A program made the translations under genes and the position numbers. The notes beneath the pieces are model-generated. The model was not told the DNA's origin. It saw only the letters and a program-made list of their open reading frames with translations, and ran no database searches. From Paracentrotus lividus (lineage: Eukaryota > Echinodermata > Echinoidea > Camarodonta > Echinidae), in the NCBI GenBank assembly GCA_940671915.1, contig CALNVZ010002974.1, forward strand, positions 22,666,874 to 22,730,873: a stretch of 64,000 bases of DNA. Reading direction: 5' to 3'. Below, one piece after another: positions 1 through 12,468 of the stretch (position 1 is the first letter of the stretch; each line of letters opens with the position of its first letter).

Positions 1-91
1 TTGAGGTTCCTACATTTTTTTGGATTTTTTTTATTGGCCTGAACATGATCGAAAACACCGTGTACACTTTTCGCTGGAATCGACCATATAT

Positions 92-1478
92 ATAGTGCGT
101 ATCAATAAAAACGGGACAGTTTTGAAAAGTCTGTCAAAATTGTGTTTGAAATTATGATGCCTATATTTTTATGTTAATAGATGCTCTGAAGTCTTACCTT
201 TCGATTGCAATTTTAAAAAATAAGTTTCGTTCATGCTTGAGCACCCAGAGAACAGTTTCGTCGGGGGCTCAAAAAATGGCTTGCGCACAAAATGGAAAAA
301 TTGAGAAATACGATCATCAGACTTCTTTATTATCAGCAGTCTTCTTCTAATTTCTTTCTTTATCTTTTCCGTTTTTTGTTCTAATTATGATTTGAAATTC
401 ATTTACAAAGCTATTTATTTACTTTAGTTGTTTGTTTTTGTTTTCATTTTAATATGTTATGTTTTTACAATAAATATTCCTTTAAACTTATTTTTTGTCA
501 ACCCATAAGACAGGGGATTTAGTTGGTTGTTTAATTGATTGATTGATTGCTTTGTTTATTTGTTTCGTTCATGCTTGAGCGAACACGGAAACTTTTTGTC
601 GGAGGTTTAAAAAAAAATATTAAAAAAAAAAGGAAAAAAGGAAACTTTAGTGAAATTCAAAGGGTATTATTTATTCTGAATCATTCAAGTTGTTTTGCAT
701 CAGGTACTCCCATTCAGATTTATTGTTACTTTTCACTGTTCAATGATTATGTTAGTCTTTTGAGTCGATTTCCTATGATTCTTCCAACGATTTAATCAAT
801 CATTTGAACAATCAATCAAAAAGTAATCGATCAATCGATCAATCATTTAAAGAAACAATGAATTAATCAAAATATCAATCATTCAAGATGGTCAATCTAT
901 CAATCCTTCATTCAATCAATCGATCAATTAATAAATCAATCCATCAATCAAACATTCAATCAAACAAGCGAACAAACAAAGCAATCATTCAATCAAATAA
1001 TCAACAACCAACCAATTCCCTTTTTTGGGTTCACAACATTTTTTTTTTTTGTGGGGGGTGGGGTTGAAGGAATATTCAATGCCAAAAGATAACACATGTG
1101 AAAAAAACAAAAACAAAACAAAACAAAAACAATTCAATTCAATTAAATAAATAGCTTTGTAAATTAATTTTGATAGCATAATTTGAAAATAATGGAAAAG
1201 ATAATGAAAGGGTTAAGAGTAAGTGTGCTGATTAGCAAACAAGTCTGATGATCGTATTTCTCACTTTCTTCCATTATGTGCGCAAGCCTTTATTTGAGCC
1301 CCCGACGAAAATGTTCTGTGTGCACTCAAGCATGAACGAAACTTATTATTTTAAATGGCATTTGAAAGATAAGACTTCAGAGCATATATTAACACAAAAA
1401 TATAGATATCATAATTTGAAACGAAATTTTGACAGACTTTTCAAAACTGTCCCGTTTTTATTGATACACCCTGTATAA
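92..1478. mobile_element. Foldback/MITE with about 230-bp terminal inverted repeats
   Basis: ATCAATAAAAACGGGACAG near 101 is mirrored by CTGTCCCGTTTTTATTGAT near 1448, and the arms match imperfectly for about 230 bp (to about 322 and from about 1240). The interior (about 490-1020) is full of AATC/GATT simple repeats. No transposase. Confidence 0.8.
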
Positions 1479-1984
1479 TAGAAAGGGAACCATACACGTA
1501 TTATTAGTTTTTATAACAATGTACATCGCACACTTTATATTTTCATTATAAGTGTAAACTATTGTTGTTATTATGTGCTATATCAATATAGATACAGAAT
1601 AACGATTTATTGTTCATAAAGACACAATTATCATAAACTTAATACCTGGTTATATTGTACTCATACTTTAATCATATGGATTAGTAGTTTTCTTTAACGA
1701 TATACACTTTAAAAATAATCCACATACTGAATAGTTCCTAATCCTCTTCATCTGTTCACCCGGTTTTGGTCGAGACAAACTCTTGTCACTCCTAGCGCTC
1801 TTTGTCACGTGACCTCACACTCTCTTTACATTAAATCAAACACTACACAGTAACACAACAAGTACAGAAACTCAGGTAAATTAATTATCTTCATTTTGTT
1901 TCTGCTTTGATTTGATTATGTTTAAGAATTTTATATAGTTGAAATGTGCATGTATATGTGTGTTTACGTAAATATCTAAATCTC
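1479..1984. other. AT-rich stretch, no gene seen
   Basis: Non-coding between repeats; no long frame, splice-linked exon or structural repeat was recognised. Confidence 0.5.
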
Positions 1985-2000
1985 TCTCTCTCTATATATA

Positions 2001-2079
<79 letters not shown>
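1985..2079. repeat. (AT)n microsatellite
   Basis: Preceded by a short CT run, then almost pure AT dinucleotide for about 90 bp. Confidence 0.95.
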
Positions 2080-2082
<3 letters not shown>

Positions 2083-2155
2083 TGTTATAATTATGTAAAA
2101 AGAAATTGTTTCTTGGTACTATTTATATGTTTTGTTTTGGTTTTTGTTAAGAGCC

Positions 2156-2180
2156 CTTGAAGAAGGCTTTAGCCGAAAGC
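2156..2180 (+). ncRNA. Hammerhead-ribozyme-like core, probably a Penelope-like element remnant
   Basis: TTGAAGA, a GGC-TTTA-GCC hairpin, then GAAAGC: the layout of a hammerhead core (CUGANGA, stem II, GAAA), with the first core C changed to T. Penelope-like elements are known to carry such motifs near their ends. No coding part of a Penelope element is adjacent; 2230-3035 downstream shows no gene. Confidence 0.4.
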
Positions 2181-3035
2181 TTGGCAAAATAGAGTGGTTT
2201 TTTCTCCTCTTGTTTTTATTTCGACTACATATATATATACATAGTAAACGTCATGCTTTGAATCCAACTGATAATTTATTTCTTAAATTTTCGAAACAGG
2301 TGGTGGTTGTGCGGTGCGGTGGTTCCGTCTCACGGTGGTCTCTTTTTGGTCGGATTGGGAGGTGTCTGCATTTTTATACTAGCTCGGTTCTTATGTTAGT
2401 GATAACTTTTCCTCAATGCAAAGGCTGCACTGGCCGAATTCTCCTTGGATTTAGATTTGACTTTTTTTTCGATGTTCCCCTTCAGTGTGTATATAATTCT
2501 TTATAGTATAGTATAGTTCTTTTCCTTTAGTTTCCAAATGTATTTTTAGAGCTGAGTCTCGTTTTTATATTTCTCGTGTTTGATTGATTTTGTGTGGTTT
2601 CGATAGCGATCTTTGAAGGTACATCTGCAAGACCATAATAATGCTTCTCCTCATTTTCTTAGTGGACAGTTGCTTTATACTCAAGGACCTTCTCCATGCA
2701 CTTCCCACCCATTGGGCACTGGTTGGTTTGGGGACAGTTACATTTGGGTTTGGTTTGGTCTGCGTCACGTGACTTGGATTGCCTGATGACTTTCTGGTTA
2801 TGTGATTTTACGATGAAATCCATGTTCTTTGTACAGCTATACCTTACCTTTACTGTGTTGTTATTGAATATTTGGTTGAGCTTATGTCTTTTGGGGTCCA
2901 ACAACCAGCATAGTCAGACGATCGTCCAAGGAGAGGACGTGAAACCGACGGTAGCAGAAGGCACTAAAGGTATGCTTTATCGCCTTGCCAAGGCATCGAG
3001 CACTCTTCGGCAAACCTCTTTATACATATACAACA

Positions 3036-3038
3036 AGT

Positions 3039-3075
<37 letters not shown>
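3036..3075. repeat. (AT)n microsatellite
   Basis: Pure AT dinucleotide run abutting the element at 3075. Confidence 0.9.
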
Positions 3076-3080
<5 letters not shown>

Positions 3081-4047
3081 CATGCAGGTAATATGGGCCC
3101 CTAAGCTCATTTGCCTAATTTGCATAAAATTAAGAAATGACACACAGTCTAATCTTTGTTTATATGAATCAATGACTACTGCTCTAACTTTTATTGTGAA
3201 GAAAAACAATTATCACCAACCCCCCTGTCTGCAATATTCAATGTTGACGTCATTACCAAGTGCCCATATTACCTGCATGTGCAGGTAATATGGGCACATG
3301 TATTTAATGTACGTTTTAAAAACTACAATTACTATACCATGTCTGGAATTTGCTTAAAGTGTTGAAAATCTTAACTTAAGATATAATTTGAAATTATAAG
3401 ACCCTTCAGTAAAACCTTTGACTATATATTTCATTGTTATGTATTTTGTATATTATTTCTTTTTTTTAATATTATTTAATATTATTTTCATTATACAAGT
3501 CAATATAGGCCTACAATAAGTTATTTATATTAATTATATACTGTGAATATACCCTAAAAAATCGTAGCAAGAGATTGATGCCTCATCCCAATACTAAGTA
3601 CCAGAATCATTTCCGCCATTTTGGATGTCCATATTACCTGCACTAATGTTGCTGTCGAAGCAAGCATTTAATGCAACATTGCACCCCTTCACAAAACAAA
3701 TTGACCTGTACACGCTAGTATGATCAAAATGAAACTATAAGCTTACTAAATATACAAAACAATTGAGGTTACCCCCTCAAACACTCTTTCAACCATCACA
3801 TTCTGTGAAATATCAAATTTACATCAGGGTAAAAAAATGCCGTAAGTTTTACCCAACTTTTTGGTTTTCAGCAATTTTCTCAGAGAAATTTCGGCATTAG
3901 ATGCTCTCATGACGAATATATTTACGTAATACAGTTCATATGAACAACATTATGGTGCTCACACCGGTCACCGGTCGACGGTCACGACATGATTTGCTTC
4001 AGGTGTCCCATATTACCTGCTGGCCCATATTACCTGCATGTACCCTA
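3075..4047. mobile_element. Inverted-repeat element with GCAGGTAATATGGGC motif
   Basis: GGGTACATGCAGGTAATATG at the left is mirrored by CATATTACCTGCATGTACCC at the right. The same motif recurs inside: a near-perfect palindrome near 3264-3296 and single copies near 3630 and 4006. No coding capacity. Confidence 0.85.
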
Positions 4048-4361
4048 CACATACTGTAAATATTTAAATCGAAACAACATCTTCCTCTTCCGGAGACATT
4101 TCTATAATTATTCTGTTTGATTGTATCATATTATCTGTTTACATTTGAAAGATCATAGTATTTATATCTCCAAAAGGAAATAGAATCTGAAACTAAATCC
4201 GAATTTGAATGAGACTCTATACCCATTAAGTAAACCAAATGAACGCAGGAGATCCCATTAGTCGAAAGGGTAGTAAGATCAGCTTGGGAACAGGATTAAA
4301 AAATTATATACACTTACTAGATGATTAGTTGGAGAAGAAAAAAAATTAAAATTAAACATAC

Positions 4362-4472
4362 CATAATCGTAGTATGGTTCTCGTCCGTAGAGTAATTTCC
4401 TAGACTTAAAATTAGACGTTTTAATGGATTCGTCAAAACCATTGTCTGAGATGAACTTGGTCATTACAAAAC
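4362..4472 (-). pseudogene. Paralogue exon 4 relic (open)
   Basis: 111 bp, acceptor TGTTCTAG and donor GTATGT, phase 1-1. Contains ISDNGFDESIKTSNFKSRKL, aligning with exon 4 of the intact gene and carrying one extra codon. Confidence 0.65.
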
Positions 4473-4621
4473 CTAGAACAGGAAAAATTAATATATTTTT
4501 TTAAACGGCAGGCATTATAGTGACAGACCGCAATTAGAATGATATGATCATATCAAAGACGTGATACATATTCGAATATCTTGTTTATCATTGGCAAACA
4601 AATAATGTAAAACAGATCAAT

Positions 4622-6130
4622 TATATACCCAACAAAAAGTAAGTCCCCCCCCCCCTCATAAAAATGGTGTAACTTTTGACCACAATAATTAAAAGGGAGG
4701 TTTCTTCACTTATTGACTACCTCCTGTGAACAAAAAATGACATCGATCCATTTAGACATGAATGAGTGATCAACGTTTAAAGCAAAAATGGACATTTTCG
4801 AAAGTCACAAGGGTCATTGTTGGGTCTTTAAAAGTATTAATTTTCTAAATTTTTCTTTTTACCTTGTGTTTAGTTGTTTGGTGGTTTTATCATCATTTTT
4901 TTTTTTCATGGATGAGTGAGTACAATTTAAAAAATTATGTTCAGGCCTCAAAAATTGGTAAAATTCAACAATTTTATCTAAATGATTGACATCAGATGTT
5001 ATCATCAACATCATCGACACATTTTGTGAGAACATGAGCACTATCCGTTGTGTCATGGCGAGTGAGCACACTTTGAAGGTGACGTTTGTGATTTTTGAAA
5101 TGACAATTTTGCCTTTAACGTGTGATTATTCCTTAATTCATTACGCAAGGGTTTTATCTCATTTTCGCACATAAATTAGTCAATGAGTGTATAAAAATAA
5201 CCGCCAAACGATATTACTCAACATATTTTTCTTTAAGTTCCAGCATATTAATTTGGGGTTTGTTTTTTCCTCGAGATAATGTCAATGGAGAGGAAAGTGG
5301 GCACAAAACATCAGGGTGGTACTAATTAAAATGAACAAACGCTAAATTGAGAATCTGATAAGGCACGGAGTGGGGCCAAAGCTCTGAAATTTCTTCTTAT
5401 TTGCACATTTTTCTAATACCTTCTGTTTACTGAAGCATAAAACAATGGAATTTTCGTGAAGGTCTGTGACAATTATTCAAAGTAAACAATTGAACTTTAG
5501 TCCATAAACGAAAAAACAAAACAAACAAACAAAAACGACTTTTCACGCATCATGTGTTCATTCATCATTTGAAAAAATTATTTGACGTACATATAACACA
5601 AAAATCTTGTTAAAATAATTTAATTGCACAAAATAGAGCTCTTTACTCAGAAATGTGAAAATATCCCTTTTTCGTATTATTAAGTGTTCATTCAACCGTG
5701 AATTGAGGGATATTGTTAATTTATAACACTCTTCCAGATTGCATATTCCGTAATAGTTAATAATTGTTAAAAGTAAAAATGTGTTAAAAATGCAGCTTTT
5801 GCAAATTTTACCTCATGTTCATCCAACTGTCAAATTTAATGCAAAAGTCGTTTGATGCGTTAGAAATTATCTTTTTGTTGAAAAGTTCGAATTTGTTCCA
5901 ATATTATTGAATTAAATCATGAAACTAACCTTGTGACTTTCGAAAAGTGACATTTTTTCTTTTGACTGTGCTCATTGAGGCATGAATTAATGAATTTCAA
6001 TATAATTCACTAAAATGAAAGCTCATATAATTACCTACAATCAGATGTAATAAAATTAGTAAAACTTCTCTTGGTTTAAAAGTTAATCATTTTTATTAAG
6101 GGGGACTTACTTTTTTTGTTGGGTATATAT
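4622..6130. mobile_element. Inverted-repeat element, AAAGTAAGTCCCCC family (copy 1)
   Basis: TATACCCAACAAAAAGTAAG at the left and its complement at 6105-6130. Related to the element at 44383-46078 over most of its length. Non-coding. Lies in an intron or 3' flank of the paralogue. Confidence 0.85.
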
Positions 6131-6498
6131 ATAAAACGAAATCTTAGTGAATCGGTAAATGAATACACACGTTTACTAGTTTAAAAAAAAAGATATTTAG
6201 TTTCGACGAGAAGATAAATGATGCTCTAATCTCCTTATTAAAGACGCAGGGCTGTAAGAAAAGCTGCGAATTAAAATCCCTGGATTGAGTATGATAATAA
6301 TAATGATAACAAAATGTTAAGAATATCATCAGGATGAAATATGTATTATATGTGATATCTCTGTTGCATTAGTAATATTTATTTTAAGTGCCTGGAGCTG
6401 CAAACCTAATTTGTAACCAACCGGAGAAACTTTTGTATATGAATCATTTTTTAAAGCTATTCAAAATCTTAATTCAATTAGATAGTCTTTTGAGCGTT

Positions 6499-7888
6499 AG
6501 GGTGCTATCTCACTTCGCGGAGACGTCTCCGCAACAGAATAAAAATCCGTCTCCGCGACGGATAAAAAGTATTAGAGACGTCTCCGAGATGTCTCCGAGA
6601 TGTCTCCGCGACAGTTAATGAAATAAATCATATCAATTCTACTCTATGTAAAATGTAAAGTTAACGTATACCAATGTGCGGCATTAAATCGTAATTAAAC
6701 AAGGCGCGTCCATTATCTAAGAGGCCGGACGCACCAAAGTGACGTGGGAAATACGGCTGAGAAGCGCAGAAATTTATACAGCTGGCTACGATAATAAATT
6801 ATCTCTCAAAAACTCGCGTAAGAAGACTTCCTTGCAGTGGAATGGTATTGTCCGTTCGTTTGAGCAATCTACTCGTGGAGATGAAAGAAATTGATGAACT
6901 TTTATCATGGTGTGTTATAGTTAATAGATTCTCCAGACCAGATGGAGGAAATACACATTTGGGCAAGCTTATAACATTATTGTGCTGAAGTTGTAATCAG
7001 AATATGCAATTCATATACATGTATATTAATGCTCAAAACAATGACACAGATTGTGAAATTGTCACAAGTCTTGTGAAGACGCCGTGCACATGTTTCTATG
7101 CGATATGCATGTGATAAGCGTAAATATTGACTAGTCGAAGCAAGAACCTCTTATGATTATGTTCAAAGTGACAGGACTTTTTTTAATCAATTAAAATGAA
7201 TGTACCATCTCCGGAAAGCTGAGAATTCAAGCTTTTAATTGCCCTGTGAACAATAAGCTATAATAGTATAATGCGGCATCGAAGATCAAAACTATGAAGC
7301 GCATGAGCTATTTTGAGAGCAAAATGTACCATATTGTACAGGAATTTGATCTGACTAGGCTTTCGAATTGACAAAAGTGACAGGACTTTTTTTCCCTTTG
7401 CAATAAGTTATTCCTATTTTTGAAAAATTCAGACTCTTAGCGTACTTAATCAAAGTGAACATTTCTTTGAAAAGGTAGTTGCTCGCCACAATAAAGAAAA
7501 TGGAGTGAAAAACTGTCTAAAAACAAAAAAAAAGTCAATGGGCGTGTTCGCTTTGAGTAGAATGGTAGCGCCCTCTATCTCTTAAGTTTACAACTAGAAT
7601 TGATATGCTGAAACAGTCCCAAATCCGTCTCCGAAAATCAGGGGACGTCTCGGAGACGTCTCCGCGACAATTTATTAAAAAAAAAAAATCTGAAGTAGTC
7701 CCAAATCCGTATCCGAGAGGTCTCCGAGACGTCTCGGGGACGTCTCCTGATTTTCGGAGACGGATTTGGGACTACTTCAGACTTTTTTCATAAGTTGTTG
7801 CGGAGACGTCTCTAATACTTTTTATCCGTCGCGGAGATAGATTTTTATTCTGTCGCGGAGACGTCTCCGCGGAGTGAGATAGCACCCT
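6499..7888. mobile_element. Foldback element with arrays of the GACGTCTCC motif
   Basis: AGGGTGCTATCTCACT at the left is mirrored by AGTGAGATAGCACCCT at the right. Both arms (6520-6615, 7615-7870) contain many GAGACGTCTCCG palindromes, so each arm can also fold on itself. The interior is unrelated AT-rich sequence with no gene. Confidence 0.85.
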
Positions 7889-8188
7889 TACGTAGAAACG
7901 GAGAGAGAGGGAGAGAAAGGAAGCCATACAAACATTGTTTCCAAACATACCCAATTCAAATATGCTAGCGTGAGAACAATCTCGTACTGGAATAAATCAC
8001 GTACATTATAATATTATACTCGATGTCAAAGGAAGGACCAGGAGATCAATTTTTTTTTCTCTGCCTTCCTCTTAACAACAATACACAAAGAATTCTCTGA
8101 ACCATGTAAACAATCAATTTTGTTTTTCCTAGCTGTTCATAAATTCAACATTAGAAAAGTCCCTATATACGTCGTGGGGGATATTTAC

Positions 8189-8257
8189 CAAGAGTCGAAA
8201 GATACATCATCGTCGTCAATCCGTTTCTGTACGCTGACATTGTCTTGAGTTTTGTTG
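8189..8257 (-). pseudogene. Paralogue exon 3 relic (open)
   Basis: 69 bp with acceptor TTCCAG and donor GTAAAT. Encodes KLKTMSAYRNGLTTMMYLST, similar to both copies of exon 3 in the intact gene. Only one copy is present here, so the exon duplication is specific to the other gene. Confidence 0.65.
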
Positions 8258-8445
8258 CTGGAAGCAATAAAAAAAAAAAAAATACAGACTAAGGAAAAAC
8301 AGTGCATGTGGAGGTAATGTGAAATTGACTTCAGAAAACACACTTCATCATAACTTGATGAATGTACCTAAGAAAAACCGACACTTCCCAAGATTTCAGG
8401 GAAAAAACATTTAATCATACAATTACCCCTGTGTTTAGACATTAT

Positions 8446-9511
8446 ACAGTGTGTTCCTAAAAAAAGGTAATCGAAGTTCAAAGGTCAGTCATTTCAAAGG
8501 TATATGGTTTATTTTTGTGATTTGTTTACTAAAATACTACGTAACTCATCAGCTTTGATTTGAGACAATGCTGACGTCCAAACTGTAATGGGTCACAGAG
8601 TTAGGGTCCTTTGAAGGTGATAGGTACAAAACCCATTTTTTCCAAGTTTTTCGTTTTTAGGGTATGAAACCAACTTTTTATAAAATTTTGGTTCATAGTT
8701 TTGGAGGGTTTTGTCACACAAAGTTTCAATGAAATGCAATTTCATTTGTCAAAGGACCTATCTGAATGGCAATGAGAGGAGTTCGCAATTATGAATCTCT
8801 TGAGTCGTGGAGACGTCGTGGTGACGTCTCCTGAGACTTCAGGGCGTCGAGGGAAAAATGGAACAAAAGTCAAACATGTTTAATCTTTTAGTAGACTTCT
8901 TTAAGACGCCAGCAAATAAAAGTTATTAGCCCGTTCGATTTCTTTTAATCGTTAGCAAGTTCCGACAACGTCTCTGCGACGTCGAGGATACTTAAGGGAC
9001 GTTGCGGCAACCGTCCGCTAAGATGTCACAGAGACTTGCTCACGTATTGAAGAAGTCTATTAAAAGATTTGACATGTTTGACATTTGTTTGATTTTTCTT
9101 GCGACTTCTTGCAGAATCAAGAGACGTCGCGGCGACCTCTCCGAGACTCCAGAGACTCATGCATAATCGAGAACCCATGTCATTGCCAGTGAGATAGGTC
9201 CTTTGACAAATGAGATTGCATTTCATTGAAACTTTGTGTGACAAAACCCCCAAAAACTATGAAACCAAAAATTTTATAAAAAGTTTGTTTCATACGCTAA
9301 AAACGAAAAACTTGGAAAAAATGGGTTTTGTACCTATCACCTTTAAAGGAACCTAACTCTGTGACTCATTACAGTTTGGACGTAAGCAATGTCTCAAATT
9401 AAAGCTGATAAGTTACTTAGTATTTTAGTAAACAAATCACAAAAATAAACCATATACCTTTGAAATGACTGACCTTTGAACTTCGATTACCTTTTTTTAG
9501 GAACACACTGT
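8446..9511. mobile_element. Foldback MITE, ACAGTGTGTTCC termini
   Basis: ACAGTGTGTTCCTAAAAAAA at the left is mirrored near 9490-9511, with arms of several hundred bp. The centre again holds imperfect GACGTC-rich palindromes. Sits in the intron next to paralogue exon 3. Confidence 0.85.
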
Positions 9512-10835
9512 ATTGATAAAATATTGTGTCTATAAAAGTAAAACAAGGATATTTATTTCTTATCCATCACACAAAAAGGAGATATAAAATGAAGATAACG
9601 TACCATTTCTTAACCGATTGATGAGGGTAAATTGGGGTAAGTGGGACACTTGAGCATTTACGTAAGCATTACAAAAAATAAAATACTCAATTAAGCAATC
9701 ACATACCTCACTTACCCTGTCAAGTTGAGATATGTGAGACAGCATAAAACGTGGAATAAAATGTGGTTTAAAGTAAGAAACAAAGATCTCTGTCTTCATA
9801 AACACTGTTTATACATCAGGAATATCATTTCTAAGATGTCATAAGAACCGATTACCAAACTATTTTTCAAACATTATCACGACTCATTATTACTCTTTTT
9901 CCTGTACACATTTCAAGTGATAAAAAATATGATTTTTTTAAAGAACAAATCAAATCTCAATAGCACTTTTTAGATTTATGGTTCTGTAAACAAAGCAAGC
10001 ATCTCCTTCGTACTGGAAAACACAAGGACCAGTTTATAGTTCACCATGAATTCTGAAATAGCTAAATGACAATCGTTTTATGTCAAGACGTAAGATGTTA
10101 CAGATTTTTAACAATTATTTTCCGATAACTGTCATTTTTTCCCCAAACAGGCATGTAATTTGTTGCTAGATGTATGTTTATTCTCGCTAAAATAGTTCCC
10201 ACCACTAAGGCATGTCTTAATCATAGGCATATAATGCAATGCCCAAAGTGTCCCACATACAAAAAAAAAAAAAAAAAAAAAGGGGGGGGGAACGAGGAGA
10301 ACACATACGCGGGAGAATTAGCACGTTCAGCATTAACTGCAAAAAAAAAAAAAAAAAAATCAACTTGTTATTGATTTCTGTTAACGTTACGAAATATCCA
10401 CACTTTACATCTGCAATTTTGCAAGAACGTTTAACTTGCATTCTTTTTTTTTCCTTTTCAATTTCTTTTTCACCAGTTATTGCTTATTTTTCTGCATCAT
10501 TTTCAGATATTTTATAACAATCGGACTTGACCATAGTAAATACCCCGCATACATTATAAAAGTCTTATATAAACCTATAGTATGCAATATAATTTTTTTT
10601 GCGATTTTTTTTTTTATTATCTTTTTTGTTAAAGATGAATAATTTTCATAATCATTTTTGTTTTTGTATTTAAAAAAAATTATTATTAGTGTTTTTTGTT
10701 CGTTTTTTGCCAATGGAGGAGAAATTCTACCTTCTCCTTCAATGCAAACGCTTCTTATCATTCACAGCTCCCGCATCTTGTTTATTCTAAGAAATACAAT
10801 AAAAAATATATACTAAAGGCAGAGCTTATATCAAT
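9512..10835. other. Intron-like AT-rich sequence, no exon found
   Basis: Contains two poly-A runs (about 10260-10280 and 10341-10358) and low-complexity T-rich sequence. No supported exon. Confidence 0.4.
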
Positions 10836-10869
10836 TTCTGCTATAGTATTGGTTACAATCAGCAATATA
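10836..10869 (-). pseudogene. Paralogue exon 2b relic with lost donor
   Basis: A 34-bp segment after ATACAG aligns with exon 2b, giving ILLIVTNTIA, but the position of the GT donor reads AT. Confidence 0.45.
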
Positions 10870-11107
10870 CTGTATATAATGTAATAAATCAGGAAAGCAG
10901 ATGCTTGTTACGTTTTGATTTTACGGTATTGCTTTCTGCATTACTTCGGTTATTGATTTACAGGAGAAAATAACAACTGATCATTAAATCGCAAATTATG
11001 GCGACTCTGTGACGTTTTTTTTTTTTTTTCTAAAGAGCGTATAAATATCGTTTTCAAATAATTATCATAATGCACTTCGTACGGATTTAGTAGACCTATT
11101 TAAAACA

Positions 11108-11219
11108 ATACTTACATTTGCACTCCGCGGAACTTCACCTAAACTGGTCGCTTGTACTGAACAGGCTGATTGAAAAAATCTTCTTAAACGGGATTTCCCT
11201 CGACAGAGAAGCGAGTAAA
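11108..11219 (-). pseudogene. Paralogue exon 2 relic, frameshifted
   Basis: Acceptor CCTTTAG and donor GTAAGT align with exon 2 of the intact gene, but the segment is 112 bp instead of 113 and the homologous frame carries a TAG. Sequence match around TCAATCAG and the donor is clear. Confidence 0.6.
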
Positions 11220-11628
11220 TGTCGAAACTAAAGGTCGCATTACACTCATTAGTATAATCAAATCCGGGAAATACCCCGACCGCGTATCAATGATGATGTA
11301 ATGGTTTGGAAAATAATTCATATAAAATCAATAATAGATATAAGTCTTTTATGTCTTAATAAAGAAGAATCATTAGTGCTTCAGATGAGTTCCATTTTCA
11401 AAGCTTCAATGGGGCTCAGTAGAATTTTATGCAGACCTTATTTCAAGGTGTAAGAACCAGAAACCGAAAGTCGTGATGGCACTAAATCTGGTATAGTCTC
11501 ATTCCAGGCTGATTTGAGAAAAAATGAGTCGAAGAATGTCACTTCATACTTTCAGGAGAGAGAGACGACATTATTATGTAATTGTAGCAAAAGCATGAAT
11601 ATCCTCATTATACACAGTTATTTTTCAC

Positions 11629-11679
<51 letters not shown>
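11629..11679. repeat. Poly(T) tract
   Basis: About 50 consecutive T. Could be the poly-A tail of a minus-strand retroposon, but no body was recognised next to it. Confidence 0.9.
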
Positions 11680-11682
<3 letters not shown>

Positions 11683-11804
11683 TTTTCCTTTTTAACACAT
11701 ACCGCTATGGGGGATAATTAGGCTACTGTGACCTAAAAATCAGTGTAGCGCTCCATTAGCGCGTTTTCGCTGGTAGACAAACGACGTAGTACAGAACGTT
11801 AGCA

Positions 11805-12046
11805 TATAAAAGGCAGGTGACGCGAAATAGCGCAAACAGCAACTTTTTTATCTTCTTGAATAAAGGTTACCAATGACAATCTCAGAGCTAGTGCTTATTT
11901 GGCTTGTCAGATATTGTATTGCTATCGGTAATTTAAATGAACGCTTAGAGCAAGCGATTTCGTGTTTTGATCTTTCATATTTGTTTATGACCTCTCAGTT
12001 TCGTTTTTGTGCAATCAAAATTTATATAAATGAATATCGTCTATAA
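11805..12046 (+). other. Orphan TATA box followed by a 57-codon ATG frame
   Basis: TATAAAAGG at 11805-11813 is a strong TATA motif on the plus strand. About 60 bp further, ATG at 11873 opens a 57-codon frame to TAA at 12046, beginning MTISELVLIWLVRY. No similarity recognised; could be chance. Confidence 0.2.
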
Positions 12047-12468
12047 ATTATGCATTTAAGTGACCATTAAAGAATACGACTGCTCACCATATTGATCAGC
12101 ACAATTTGCGATTGGATGAAACGTTTTTTTCTTTTATTTGGCAGGACATAGACGAATTTGATTTCAGGTTTTAATCGCGATCACATTTCAGACGAAATTG
12201 ATTTAAGGAAATGTCAAATCAAACGTAGATAGTTTGAACTTGACCGGGAAAACTTATATTTTTTGAGCTATTTCGTATAACACTCGCCTTCAATCTGCTT
12301 ACATTGTTGATTACGTGACACTGACATTCGATTTGATAACATGCTGAGATACTTTATCTAAATAAGTCTAATCAATACTGTACGGCGAGGCTTTCAAATC
12401 CTAAAAGATAATCATGCTAGCCATGGATATTAACACTGGAAATACAAATTTATTTGAAACATTGCAAA

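Larger units (their letters stand above)
4362..11219 (-). pseudogene. Paralogue of the receptor-caspase, 5' ectodomain exons only, broken
   Basis: Four exon relics in the same order and orientation as exons 2, 2b, 3 and 4 of the gene at 14.6-37.4 kb. Relic 2 (11108-11219) has a 1-bp deletion and, in the homologous frame, TAG where the other copy has AAG. Relic 2b (10836-10869) has lost its GT donor. Relics 3 and 4 are open. No counterpart of exon 1 or of the sushi, TM or caspase exons is seen here; the 3' part would lie left of position 1. Tandem duplication followed by decay is the simplest reading. Confidence 0.6.

Noticed and set aside
2132-2506. 124-codon plus-strand frame
   Set aside because: Covers the hammerhead-like motif and T-rich sequence; no domain, no splice-linked context.
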